Source: Pseudomonadota bacterium (GTDB lineage: Bacteria > Pseudomonadota > Alphaproteobacteria > Rhodobacterales > Rhodobacteraceae). From it: DNA of 34,462 nt. Under the pieces are notes generated by a model. The model saw nothing but the letters and a program-made list of their open reading frames with translations. It did no database searches and had not been told where the DNA came from. Of the stretch, positions 7,481 through 14,259 are shown one piece after another. Location of the stretch: NCBI GenBank assembly GCA_021845805.1, contig JAJZVD010000034.1, positions 1 to 34,462 on the forward strand, in the 5' to 3' direction. Position 1 is the first letter of the stretch; each line of letters starts with the position of its first letter. The translations under genes were made by a program, and so were the position numbers.

Positions 7481-8307
7481 GCGGGGAACGGATTTTCGCC
7501 GAAAATTCGGGGCGATCTTTCGACGAAAGATCGCGTGCGGCGCCGCTGCTGCAGGTGCGCGGGCTGACAAGGCGCTATGGCGCGCGCCTCGGCTGCGGCG
7601 ATGTCGCCTTCGATCTCTGGCCCGGGGAGGTGATGGGGATCGTGGGCGAAAGCGGTTCGGGCAAGTCCACGCTGCTGAACTGCCTTGCGGGGCATCTGGC
7701 GCCCGACGCGGGCCAGGTGATCTTTGCCACCCGCGACCGCGGGCCCGTCGACACCGTGACCATGTCCGAGCCCGAGCGGCGGATGCTGGGGCGCACCGAC
7801 TGGGCCTTTGTGCACCAGAACCCGCGCGACGGGCTTCGGATGGCGGTGTCGGCGGGTGGCAATGTGGGCGAGCGGCTGATGGCGGTCGGCGCGCGCAACT
7901 ACGGCGCCATCCGCGCCTCTGCGCTCGACTGGCTGGGCCGGGTCGAGATCGCCGCCGACCGGATCGACGACCGTCCCCTTGCCTTCTCGGGCGGCATGCA
8001 GCAACGCTTGCAGATCGCGCGCAACCTCGTGACCGGCCCGCGGCTGGTGTTCATGGACGAGCCGACGGGGGGGCTGGATGTCAGCGTGCAGGCGCGGCTT
8101 CTGGACCTGCTGCGGGGGCTGGTGCGGCGCATGGGTCTGTCGGCGATCATCGTGACGCATGATCTGGCGGTGGTGCGGCTGCTGGCCGACCGGCTGATGG
8201 TGATGAAGGGAGGACAGGTGGTGGAAAGCGGGCTGACCGATCAGGTGCTGGACGATCCGCAGCACGCCTATACCCAGCTTCTCGTCTCGTCCGTGCTGCA
8301 GGTCTGA
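7477..8307 (+). CDS. phnK: PhnK, ABC-type ATPase of the C-P lyase complex
   Basis: The 276-residue protein is PhnK, the ABC ATPase that docks on the PhnGHIJ core. Walker A is GESGSGKST (about 57-65), the signature is FSGGMQQRLQIAR, Walker B is LVFMDEPTGGLD, the switch histidine is in VTHDL, and the C-terminus QHAYTQLLVSSVLQV matches the family closely. PhnK normally starts at about the PLLQVRGLTRRYG segment; here about 22 residues precede it, and residues 5-21 are encoded by two adjacent palindromes (7492-7506 and 7512-7534). The ATG at 7477 overlaps the phnJ stop (ATGA), which supports it as the true start. No later ATG or GTG lies between it and the conserved region in a good position. The extra segment looks like an in-frame repeat insertion. 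Confidence 0.94.
   Translation: MSGERIFAENSGRSFDERSRAAPLLQVRGLTRRYGARLGCGDVAFDLWPGEVMGIVGESGSGKSTLLNCLAGHLAPDAGQVIFATRDRGPVDTVTMSEPERRMLGRTDWAFVHQNPRDGLRMAVSAGGNVGERLMAVGARNYGAIRASALDWLGRVEIAADRIDDRPLAFSGGMQQRLQIARNLVTGPRLVFMDEPTGGLDVSVQARLLDLLRGLVRRMGLSAIIVTHDLAVVRLLADRLMVMKGGQVVESGLTDQVLDDPQHAYTQLLVSSVLQV
7492..7534. repeat. Two palindromic repeats embedded in the 5' end of phnK
   Basis: ATTTTCG-C-CGAAAAT (7492-7506) has 7-bp arms. Five bases later, GCGATCTTTCG-A-CGAAAGATCGC (7512-7534) has 11-bp arms. Both share the motif TTTCG-N-CGAAA. They are read in frame as residues RIFAEN and GRSFDERSRA of PhnK. They look like members of a dispersed palindromic element, comparable in principle to in-frame palindromic elements known in Rickettsia; the family identity here is inference. 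Confidence 0.6.
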
Positions 8308-8308
8308 G

Positions 8309-9268
8309 ATGTTGCACGCCTTTCGCCCCGGCGCCTCCGGGCTCGACCGCCTTGACGCCACCGCCCCGCTGACCGCCGCGATGTGGATCGACCTTCTGCA
8401 CCCGACCGAAGAGGAGCAGCGCGCCGTCACGGCCTTCGGGGTCGAGGTGCCAAGCCTGAGCGAGATGGAAGAGATCGAGATATCGAACCGCCTCTATCAC
8501 GAGGAGGGCGCCGATTACCTGACCGTGGTGCTGCCCGGCATGTCCGACAGCCGCGCGGCGACGGCGGGGCCGGTCACGTTCATCCTGCAAGCCGACCGGC
8601 TGGTCACCGTGCGCCACCACGCGCCCCGCCCGTTCGACACCTATCCGCCCCGCGCGGCCAAGGCGGCGGCGGGCTGTGCAAGCCCGGCACGCATCTTCCT
8701 GGGCCTGACCGAGGACATCGTGGGCCGCCTTGCCGACCTGCTGGAAGAGGTGGGTCGCTCGCTCGACCAGGTGTCGCGCGATGTCTTCAGCGGCAAGGCG
8801 GGGGGCGACGCGGGCCTGCTGCAACTGGCGCTGGAACAGACCGGGCGCACGGGCGACCTGCTGGGCCGGGTGCGGCTGGGGCTGCTGACGATGGAACGGG
8901 CGCTGGGCTACTTTGGCCAGGCGCTGTCCGCCCGACCCGAGGGCGAGCCGCTTCAGCCCGTGGTCAACGGCCAGATCCGCGACATCCAGGCGCTTGAGGT
9001 GCACGCGGATTTCCTGTCCTCGCGCCTCAGCCTGACGGTGGATGCCACGCTGGGCATGGTGAACCTGGCGCAGAACGTGACGGTGCGGATCGTGTCGGTG
9101 GTGGCGGTCCTGTTCCTGCCGCCCACCCTGATCGCCTCGGTCTATGGCATGAACTTCGCCCACATGCCCGAACTGGCCAGCCCCTGGGGCTATCCGGCGG
9201 CGCTGGTGCTGATGCTGGCCTCGGCGGTGGGCACCTACCTGTTCTTCAAGTGGCGCAATTGGCTCTGA
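8309..9268 (+). CDS. CorA-family divalent metal transporter within the phn operon
   Basis: The 319-residue protein is a CorA-type channel. A cytoplasmic alpha/beta domain (residues 1-150, with MWIDLLHPTEEEQRAV and SLSEMEEIEISNRLYHEEGADYLTVVLPGM) is followed by long helices. Two C-terminal membrane segments are present (about 256-276 and 296-313), with the signature GMN at 280-282 in YGMNFAHMPEL, the magnesium/metal selectivity loop. The C-terminus ends in the usual basic-aromatic tail (FFKWRNWL). Start ATG is one base after the phnK stop and the gene is followed 7 bases later by phnL, so it is embedded in the operon. Phosphonate clusters usually carry phosphonate rather than metal transporters; a metal supply for the ATP-dependent or metal-dependent steps, or ion balance on phosphate release, is conceivable. 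Mg, Co, Ni or Zn cannot be told apart. Confidence 0.87.
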   Translation: MLHAFRPGASGLDRLDATAPLTAAMWIDLLHPTEEEQRAVTAFGVEVPSLSEMEEIEISNRLYHEEGADYLTVVLPGMSDSRAATAGPVTFILQADRLVTVRHHAPRPFDTYPPRAAKAAAGCASPARIFLGLTEDIVGRLADLLEEVGRSLDQVSRDVFSGKAGGDAGLLQLALEQTGRTGDLLGRVRLGLLTMERALGYFGQALSARPEGEPLQPVVNGQIRDIQALEVHADFLSSRLSLTVDATLGMVNLAQNVTVRIVSVVAVLFLPPTLIASVYGMNFAHMPELASPWGYPAALVLMLASAVGTYLFFKWRNWL

Positions 9269-9275
9269 GGCGGCG

Positions 9276-9962
9276 ATGATCGAGATCCGCGACCTGCACA
9301 AATCCTTCACGCTCTGGAACCAGGGCGGGGCGGTCATTCCGGTGATGGCGGGCGCGCATCTGACGGTGGCGCCGGGCGAATGCGTGGCGCTGGTGGGCGC
9401 CTCGGGGGCGGGAAAATCGACCCTGATGCGGATGATCTACGGCAACTACCTGGCGCAGTCCGGGTCGATCCGGGTGGGCGGGCTGGACGTGGCGCGGGCC
9501 GAGCCGCGCCAGATCCTGGCGCTGCGGCGCGAGGTTCTGGGCTATGTCAGCCAGTTCCTGCGGGTGGTGCCGCGGGTGCCCACGGTCGATGTGGTGGCCG
9601 AACCGCTGCTGGCGCTGGGCGCCGATCCGGCGGACGCGCGCGCCCGGGCGCAGGCGCTGCTGGCGCGCCTTGCGATCCCCGAACGGCTCTGGGCGCTGTC
9701 GCCCACCACCTTCTCGGGGGGCGAGCAGCAGCGGGTGAACATCGCCCGCGGCTTCGTGCATCCCTACCCGGCGCTGCTGCTGGACGAGCCGACCGCCAGC
9801 CTCGACGCGGCGAACCGCGACACCGTGCTGCGCCTGATCGAAGAGGCCAAGGCCCGCGGCGCGGCCATCGTGGGCATCTTCCATGACGAGGCCGCCCGCG
9901 ACCGGGTGGCCGACCGGGTGGTCGATGTCACCGGCTTCACCCCGCAGCGGGGGGCGCGCTGA
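9276..9962 (+). CDS. phnL: PhnL, second ABC-type ATPase of the C-P lyase complex
   Basis: The 228-residue protein matches PhnL in length and sequence: IRDLHKSFTLWNQGGAVIPV, Walker A GASGAGKSTLMRMIYGNYL, the Q-loop region LGYVSQFLRVVPRVPTVDVV, signature TFSGGEQQRVNIARGF, Walker B LLLDEPTASLD, and the FHDE switch. PhnL works with PhnG, PhnH and PhnI in the first step of phosphonate activation and has been found stacked with PhnK on the core complex. It is separated from phnK here by the CorA gene, although PhnK and PhnL are usually adjacent. The ATG at 9276 follows a GAGGCGG ribosome site; the TGA overlaps the ATG of a 14-codon frame that leads into phnN. Confidence 0.94.
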   Translation: MIEIRDLHKSFTLWNQGGAVIPVMAGAHLTVAPGECVALVGASGAGKSTLMRMIYGNYLAQSGSIRVGGLDVARAEPRQILALRREVLGYVSQFLRVVPRVPTVDVVAEPLLALGADPADARARAQALLARLAIPERLWALSPTTFSGGEQQRVNIARGFVHPYPALLLDEPTASLDAANRDTVLRLIEEAKARGAAIVGIFHDEAARDRVADRVVDVTGFTPQRGAR

Positions 9963-10006
9963 TGCGCCCGTCCGGGCGCCGCCTGTCAGCCTGCGGGGCG
10001 CCGTGA
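9962..10006 (+). other. 14-codon mini-frame bridging phnL and phnN
   Basis: ATG at 9962 overlaps the phnL TGA (TGATG), and the frame stops at TGA 10004-10006, which overlaps the phnN ATG at 10006 (TGATG). The peptide MRPSGRRLSACGAP shows no recognisable homology. As with the phnI-HAD gap, the frame spans exactly the 43 bases between two operon genes, so it could carry ribosomes across. Chance is not excluded. Confidence 0.3.
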
Positions 10007-10548
10007 TGCCGGGGCGTCTGGTGGCGGTGGTCGGTCCTTCGGGTGCGGGCAAGGATACGCTGATCGCGGCGGCGCAGGCCGCGCGGCCCGGCCTGCATGT
10101 GGCGCGCCGGGTCATCACCCGGCCTGAAGAGGCGGGCGGCGAGCCCTTCGAAGGTGTCACGCCTGCGGAATTCGCCCGCCGCAAGGCCGCGGGCGCCTTC
10201 GCGCTGGACTGGGAGGCGCACGGGCTTTGCTACGGCATCCCCGCCAGCATCGACGCGGCGCTGGCGCAGGGCCGCGACGTGGTCTTCAACGGCTCGCGCG
10301 CCATGCTGGGCACCGCCTGGGAACATTACCCGGGCCTTTCGGTGATCCATGTCACCGCCTCGGCGCCGGTGCTGGCCGAACGGCTGGCCGCGCGCGGCCG
10401 CGAAAGCCGACAGGACATCGCCCGCAGGCTTGCGCGCGCAAGCTACGAGATCCCCTACGGCATCCCGATCCGGGTGGTGCAGAACGACGGCCCGCTGGCG
10501 CAGGCGGTGGCGGCGTTCCTCGCCGCGCTTCAGCCCGACAGGGGGTAG
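10006..10548 (+). CDS. phnN: PhnN, ribose 1,5-bisphosphate phosphokinase
   Basis: The 180-residue protein is a guanylate-kinase-like P-loop enzyme, PhnN, which phosphorylates ribose 1,5-bisphosphate to PRPP and so returns the C-P lyase product to nucleotide metabolism. It shows Walker A GPSGAGKDT close to the N-terminus, the RRVITRPEEAGGEPFEGV acceptor-binding segment, DWEAHGLCYGIP, VVFNGSRAML, and the lid region LAARGRESRQDIARRL. The ATG at 10006 overlaps the preceding mini-frame stop; an in-frame GTG immediately before it is a possible alternative. A longer frame starting inside phnL is not supported by homology. The last 19 bases overlap the convergent DUF1045 gene. Confidence 0.92.
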   Translation: MPGRLVAVVGPSGAGKDTLIAAAQAARPGLHVARRVITRPEEAGGEPFEGVTPAEFARRKAAGAFALDWEAHGLCYGIPASIDAALAQGRDVVFNGSRAMLGTAWEHYPGLSVIHVTASAPVLAERLAARGRESRQDIARRLARASYEIPYGIPIRVVQNDGPLAQAVAAFLAALQPDRG

Positions 10549-11216
10549 CGGTGCAGCAGGTGGAACATCCCCGCACGCTCGCCGAAGAGGCAGAGGTCGG
10601 TCACCGCATAGGGCCGCGGCAGCAGGGGCGCCAGCACGGGGGCCAGCGCCGCGCGGGTGGCCTCGGCCTCGTCCTCGGCCAGATCCCCGGTCAGCGTCAG
10701 ATGAAAGCGGAATTCCTCCATCACATGGGGATAACCCCAGAGATCCAGAAGCGCGCGCTGCCGCGGCGTCAGCCGCTCGGGGCGGCGGCGGGCCCGTTCG
10801 GCCGCATCGGGCGGCGCGCGGAAGCCGTCGAGCCGGGCCACCACCTCGGTGGCCAGCGCCTCCAGCGCCGCAGCCTCGCCCTCGGGGATCAGCGCCACGA
10901 AGCCGCCCAGCCGCGCAAGCTGCACCCCCGGCAGCGTCACCGGCCTCAGCCGGGCGGCAAGGGCCGCGGTGGCCTCGGCCAGCCCGGCGGCGCTGGTGCC
11001 ATGCGCCAGCCGGAAGGGGGGCTTGAGCGTGCCGTGAAAGCCGTATTTGCGCGGCGCCGCGGTCAGGGCCGCGACCGGCCGGGGCAGCCCGCCCACCGCG
11101 GGATGCGCGGCGGCGCGGCCCCCGGCCGCATCCCAGCCCAGCCAGCCCGCGGCCCAGTCGGCCAGCGGCCCCGGCGGCGGGGCATGGTAGATCGCGTAGC
11201 GGTCGTATCCGGTCAT
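10530..11216 (-). CDS. DUF1045-type phosphonate-cluster protein, 2H phosphoesterase-like
   Basis: The 228-residue protein belongs to the phosphonate-associated family with two H-x-T motifs: H61-G-T63 in KYGFHGTLKPPF and H172-L-T174 in FRFHLTLTG. Paired HxT motifs at this spacing are the hallmark of 2H phosphoesterases, which act on cyclic phosphates and related bonds. Other family segments are MTGYDRYAIYHAPPPG and the end FGERAGMFHLLHRYPL. C-P lyase yields 5-phosphoribosyl 1,2-cyclic phosphate, opened by PhnP in E. coli; no phnP is in this window, so this protein is a candidate for that step. ATG at 11216 follows GGGAGG at a good distance; an ATG five codons upstream is less well placed. Its 3' end overlaps phnN by 19 bases, and its start faces phnM across a region with a Pho-box-like site. 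Confidence 0.82.
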   Translation of the reverse strand: MTGYDRYAIYHAPPPGPLADWAAGWLGWDAAGGRAAAHPAVGGLPRPVAALTAAPRKYGFHGTLKPPFRLAHGTSAAGLAEATAALAARLRPVTLPGVQLARLGGFVALIPEGEAAALEALATEVVARLDGFRAPPDAAERARRRPERLTPRQRALLDLWGYPHVMEEFRFHLTLTGDLAEDEAEATRAALAPVLAPLLPRPYAVTDLCLFGERAGMFHLLHRYPLSG

Positions 11217-11241
11217 GGCGGCCTCCCTCATCCGCGCCGTC

Positions 11242-11259
11242 TTGTCAGGCTGCCGTCAC
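11242..11259 (+). promoter_or_regulatory. Pho-box-like site between the DUF1045 gene and phnM
   Basis: TTGTCAG (11242-11248), spacer GCTG, CCGTCAC (11253-11259). Compared with CTGTCAT-N4-CTGTCAC the halves agree at 5 of 7 and 6 of 7 positions with the expected 11-bp period. It is 78 bases upstream of the phnM ATG and 25 bases upstream of the divergent DUF1045 start, so one PhoB site might serve both. It is the best of the three Pho-like sites in the window. Confidence 0.5.
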
Positions 11260-11337
11260 ATTGCGATGACACTCTGCCGCGTTCCAGCGTCTTTCCCGCC
11301 TCCTGTCCTGCCCGCCTCCTGCCCGAAGGGTTCCGCC

Positions 11338-12477
11338 ATGCCTGAGACCATCCTTGCCAATGCCACGCTGGTGCTGCCCGAGGGCACGCTGCGCGGGCGG
11401 CTGACCCTGGCCCAGGGCCGCATCGCAGAGATCGCCGAAGGCGCCGCGGTGCCCGCGGCGGCGATCGACTGCGCGGGCGACCTGATCGCGCCGGGCATGA
11501 TCGAGCTGCACACTGACAACCTCGAACGCCATATCGAGCCGCGCCCCAAGGTCGACTGGCCGCATGGCCCCGCCATCGTGGCCCATGACGCGGAACTTGC
11601 GGGCTGCGGCATCACCACCGTCTTCGACGCGCTGCGGGTGGGCTCGATCACCCGGCGCGACACCAGCTACAGGCCCTATGCCCGCCCGCTTGCCTCGGAA
11701 ATCCTTGATCTGCGGGCGAAAGGGGCGCTGCGGATCAACCACCTGCTGCACCTGCGCGCCGAGGTCTGCTCGGAAACGCTGATCGCCGAACTGGCCGAAT
11801 TCGGCCCCGCCGACCTGGTGGGGATCGTCAGCCTGATGGACCACACGCCGGGCCAGCGCCAGTTCCGCGACGTGGACAAGCTGCGCGCCTATGTGCAGGG
11901 AAAGCGCGGCTATTCCGAACAGGACTTCCAGGACCATGTGGCCAACCTCAGGGCGCTGCGCGACACCTATGGCGCAGCCCACGAGGCCGCGGCGGTCTCC
12001 GAGGCCGCGCGGCTGGGCGCGGTGCTGGCCAGCCATGACGACACCACCGCCGAGCATGTCGCGACCTCGGCCGCCTATGGCATCCGGCTGGCCGAATTTC
12101 CCACCACCGAAGAGGCCGCGGCGGCCTGCCGGGCGCAGGGCATCGCGGTGATGATGGGGGCGCCGAACCTGATCCGCGGCGGCTCGCATTCCGGCAATGT
12201 CGCGGCCGAGGATCTGGCCCGCGCGGGGCTTCTGGACATCGTGTCGTCGGATTACGTCCCCGCCGCGCTGCTGACCTCGGCCTTCCGGCTGGCCGAGATC
12301 TGGGGCGATCTGGCGCGCGGGCTTGCCACGGTGACGGCGGCCCCCGCCGCCGCCGCGGGGCTTGCCGACCGCGGCCGCATCGCGCCGGGGCTCAGGGCCG
12401 ACCTGATCCGCATCCGCCGCCTGGGCAGCCTGCCGGTGGTGCGCGCCACCTGGGTCGGCGGCACCCGCGTCGCCTGA
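11338..12477 (+). CDS. phnM: PhnM, alpha-D-ribose 1-methylphosphonate 5-triphosphate diphosphatase
   Basis: The 379-residue protein is the canonical PhnM, an amidohydrolase that removes diphosphate from the 5-triphosphate of ribose 1-phosphonate before C-P cleavage. The metal motif MIELHTDNLERH (H58, D60, H65) and EPRPKVDWP follow the N-terminal beta domain. Later come HLLHLRAEVCSE, VSLMDHTPGQRQFRD, LASHDDTTAEHV, and the GAPNLIRGGSHSGNVAAEDL and DIVSSDYVPAALL loops. ATG at 11338 was chosen because GAAGGG precedes it by seven bases and homology begins at MPETILANATLVLPEG; the frame is open upstream but not conserved. It is transcribed apart from the phnG-phnN operon, behind its own Pho-like site, and 82 bases before the PHP gene. 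Confidence 0.94.
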   Translation: MPETILANATLVLPEGTLRGRLTLAQGRIAEIAEGAAVPAAAIDCAGDLIAPGMIELHTDNLERHIEPRPKVDWPHGPAIVAHDAELAGCGITTVFDALRVGSITRRDTSYRPYARPLASEILDLRAKGALRINHLLHLRAEVCSETLIAELAEFGPADLVGIVSLMDHTPGQRQFRDVDKLRAYVQGKRGYSEQDFQDHVANLRALRDTYGAAHEAAAVSEAARLGAVLASHDDTTAEHVATSAAYGIRLAEFPTTEEAAAACRAQGIAVMMGAPNLIRGGSHSGNVAAEDLARAGLLDIVSSDYVPAALLTSAFRLAEIWGDLARGLATVTAAPAAAAGLADRGRIAPGLRADLIRIRRLGSLPVVRATWVGGTRVA

Positions 12478-12478
12478 T

Positions 12479-12506
12479 CCCCGCAACGCCCGACCCCGCA
12501 ACGCCC
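12479..12506. repeat. Short direct repeat downstream of phnM
   Basis: CCCCGCAACGCCC occurs twice, at 12479-12491 and 12494-12506, a 15-base period immediately after the phnM stop. It falls in the 82-base gap before the PHP gene and is probably low-complexity slippage; no function is evident. Confidence 0.5.
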
Positions 12507-12559
12507 ACCCCTTGCCCCCACCCGCCCCCCGCGCCAGAGTGCCGCCAGAGGAGACCACC

Positions 12560-13477
12560 ATGACCGATGCCTTCACCGCCCCCGGCCGCTTCTGGCGCGG
12601 CAACCTTCACACCCATTCCACCAACTCCGACGGCGTGCTGCCGCCCGAGGAAGTCTGCCGCCGCTACCGCGCCGAAGGCTACGATTTCCTGGCGCTGACC
12701 GACCATTTCATCGGGAGCTTCAAGTATCCGATCAGCGATACCCGGCCGTTCCGCACGACGGGTTTCACCACCATCCTCGGCGCCGAACTGCATTCCGGCG
12801 CGATGTCGAACGGCGAGCTGTGGCACATCCTCGCGGTCGGCCTGCCGGCCGATTTCGCGCCCGGCAACGCCCCCGGTTTCATGCCGGTGCCGGGCCAGGA
12901 ATCCGGCCCCGAGATCGCCGCCCGCGCCGTGGCGGCGGGGGCCTTCGTGGCCATCGCCCATCCGCAATGGTCGGGGCTGACGCTGGCGGATGCGCGCACG
13001 ATCACCGCGGCCCATGCGGTCGAGATCTACAACCACGGCTGCGCCGAGGGCTGCGACCGCCCCGACGGCTTCGCCATCGCCGACCTGCTGCTGACCGAGG
13101 GGCGCAGGCTCAGCCTCTGCGCCACCGATGACGCGCATTTCTCCGAGCCCGACCACTTCGGCGGCTGGGTCATGGTGAAGGCCGCCGAGAACGACCCCGA
13201 CGCGCTGGTCGAAAGCCTGAAGGCGGGGCTTTACTATTCCAGCCAGGGCCCCGAGATCCGCGGCGTGCATTTCGACGGCAAGGGGGTCGAGGTCGAATGC
13301 TCCGCCGTGCGTTCGGTGGTGATCCAGGGCCACGGCACCGGCGCCAAGGCGGTGCATGGCCAGTCGATGACCCGCGCGCGGGTGCCCTATGACCGGCTGA
13401 ACAACTCGCCCTGGTTCCGCGTCTCGGTGATCGACCATGCCGGGCGCCGCGCCTGGTCGAACCCCTACTGGATCTGA
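12560..13477 (+). CDS. PHP-domain phosphoesterase next to phnM
   Basis: The 305-residue protein is a PHP-family metallohydrolase: NLHTHSTNSDG (metal site I, about residues 16-26), FLALTDHF, GAELHSG, FVAIAHPQW, VEIYNHG and CATDDAHF provide the usual histidine/aspartate clusters. PHP enzymes act as phosphoesterases; one bacterial member (from Eggerthella lenta) was shown to hydrolyse ribose cyclic phosphates formed in phosphonate degradation. That precedent and the position after phnM suggest it may convert 5-phosphoribosyl 1,2-cyclic phosphate, a step otherwise lacking an enzyme here. The ATG at 12560 follows AGAGGAG. The C-terminal part (from about residue 220) is a beta-rich domain of unclear role. 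A role outside phosphonate metabolism remains possible. Confidence 0.8.
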   Translation: MTDAFTAPGRFWRGNLHTHSTNSDGVLPPEEVCRRYRAEGYDFLALTDHFIGSFKYPISDTRPFRTTGFTTILGAELHSGAMSNGELWHILAVGLPADFAPGNAPGFMPVPGQESGPEIAARAVAAGAFVAIAHPQWSGLTLADARTITAAHAVEIYNHGCAEGCDRPDGFAIADLLLTEGRRLSLCATDDAHFSEPDHFGGWVMVKAAENDPDALVESLKAGLYYSSQGPEIRGVHFDGKGVEVECSAVRSVVIQGHGTGAKAVHGQSMTRARVPYDRLNNSPWFRVSVIDHAGRRAWSNPYWI

Positions 13478-13496
13478 CCCGAAGGGGCGCCGCGCC

Positions 13497-13556
13497 CCCT
13501 CATTTTCTGTCCGCAAATATCCTCGGGGGGCGCGGGGGGCAGACAGCCCCCCGCCA
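13497..13556 (-). repeat. Intergenic hairpin repeat, copy A
   Basis: Read on the minus strand it has a hairpin (GCGGGGGGC, loop TGTCT, GCCCCCCGC), a CCCCCCGAGGATATTT block and a CAGAAAATGAGGGG tail. The 40 bases 13514-13553 are identical to the reverse complement of copy B at 14261-14300. It lies between the convergent PHP and flavin-reductase-like genes and may double as a terminator. Confidence 0.75.
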
Positions 13557-13578
13557 CGGCGGGCCCAGGCGCCACGCC

Positions 13579-14232
13579 TCAGGCCTTGCCTTCCAGCCCG
13601 TCGGCGGCCGCGCCGCTGGCCCCGGGGATGCGCATCTCGAAGACCTCGGTGACGCTGGTGTAGTCGTGATAGCCCAACCGCGCCAAGGGCCGGATCCGCG
13701 GGATGTCGAGCTTGCCCTCGGGCGTCAGCACCTCGTCCTTCACATGGATGCGCATGACCTCGCCATAGACCACCTCGACCCAGCCATGGGACGAGTTGCC
13801 GCGCAGGCGGTGGGTGGACAGGTAGCGGCACTCGAACTGGGCGGGGCTTTCGGCCACCCGCGGCCCCGGCGCCTCGATCGAGGGCGCCTTGGTCACCCCC
13901 GCCTTCTCGAATTCGTCCACCCCGTCCGGCCATTCCATCGACGAGATGTTGACCGCCTGCCGCAGGTCATAGGTGGCCATGTTCCAGACGAACCAGCCGG
14001 TCTCCTCGGCGTTCAGCACCGAATGCTTGCGGCGCCCGTCGGAATACTGGTTGGCCGCGAACATCACCATCGGCGGGTCGAAGGTCAGGTTCTGGAACTG
14101 GCTGTAGGGGGCGAGGTTCGCGACCCCGGCGCGCGAGACGGTGGAAATCCAGCCGATCGGGCGGGGCACGGTGCAGGACTTGAAGGGGGCGAAGGGCAGC
14201 GGGCAGGGCTCGCGCCCGGGGGCGTAGTGCAT
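13579..14232 (-). CDS. Flavin reductase-like (FMN-binding) domain protein
   Basis: The 217-residue protein has the flavin-reductase/DIM6 fold pattern: CTVPRPIGWISTVSRAGVANLAPYSQFQNLTFDPPMVMFAANQ is the characteristic FMN-binding stretch near the N-terminus, followed by NAEETGWFVWNMATYDLRQAVN and a later GEVMRIHVKDEVL. Such proteins bind FMN and use NAD(P)H to supply reduced flavin or carry out ill-defined reductions. The ATG at 14232 is preceded by GGAGAG. It lies downstream of hutU on the same strand after 89 bases that include a hairpin repeat, and repeats in opposite orientation flank the gene on both sides. It has no known part in histidine degradation, and it is not an N-formylglutamate deformylase (HutG). 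Confidence 0.8.
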   Translation of the reverse strand: MHYAPGREPCPLPFAPFKSCTVPRPIGWISTVSRAGVANLAPYSQFQNLTFDPPMVMFAANQYSDGRRKHSVLNAEETGWFVWNMATYDLRQAVNISSMEWPDGVDEFEKAGVTKAPSIEAPGPRVAESPAQFECRYLSTHRLRGNSSHGWVEVVYGEVMRIHVKDEVLTPEGKLDIPRIRPLARLGYHDYTSVTEVFEMRIPGASGAAADGLEGKA

Positions 14233-14259
14233 GGCGGGTCTCTCCGTCCGGCGGCGGAA

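Noticed and set aside
12479-12506. Repeats as the start of a CRISPR array
   Set aside because: Only two 13-base units with a two-base gap and no spacers; simple low-complexity duplication.
13579-14232. HutG (formylglutamate deformylase) beside hutU
   Set aside because: The sequence has the flavin-reductase-like FMN-binding pattern and none of the metal motifs of HutG.
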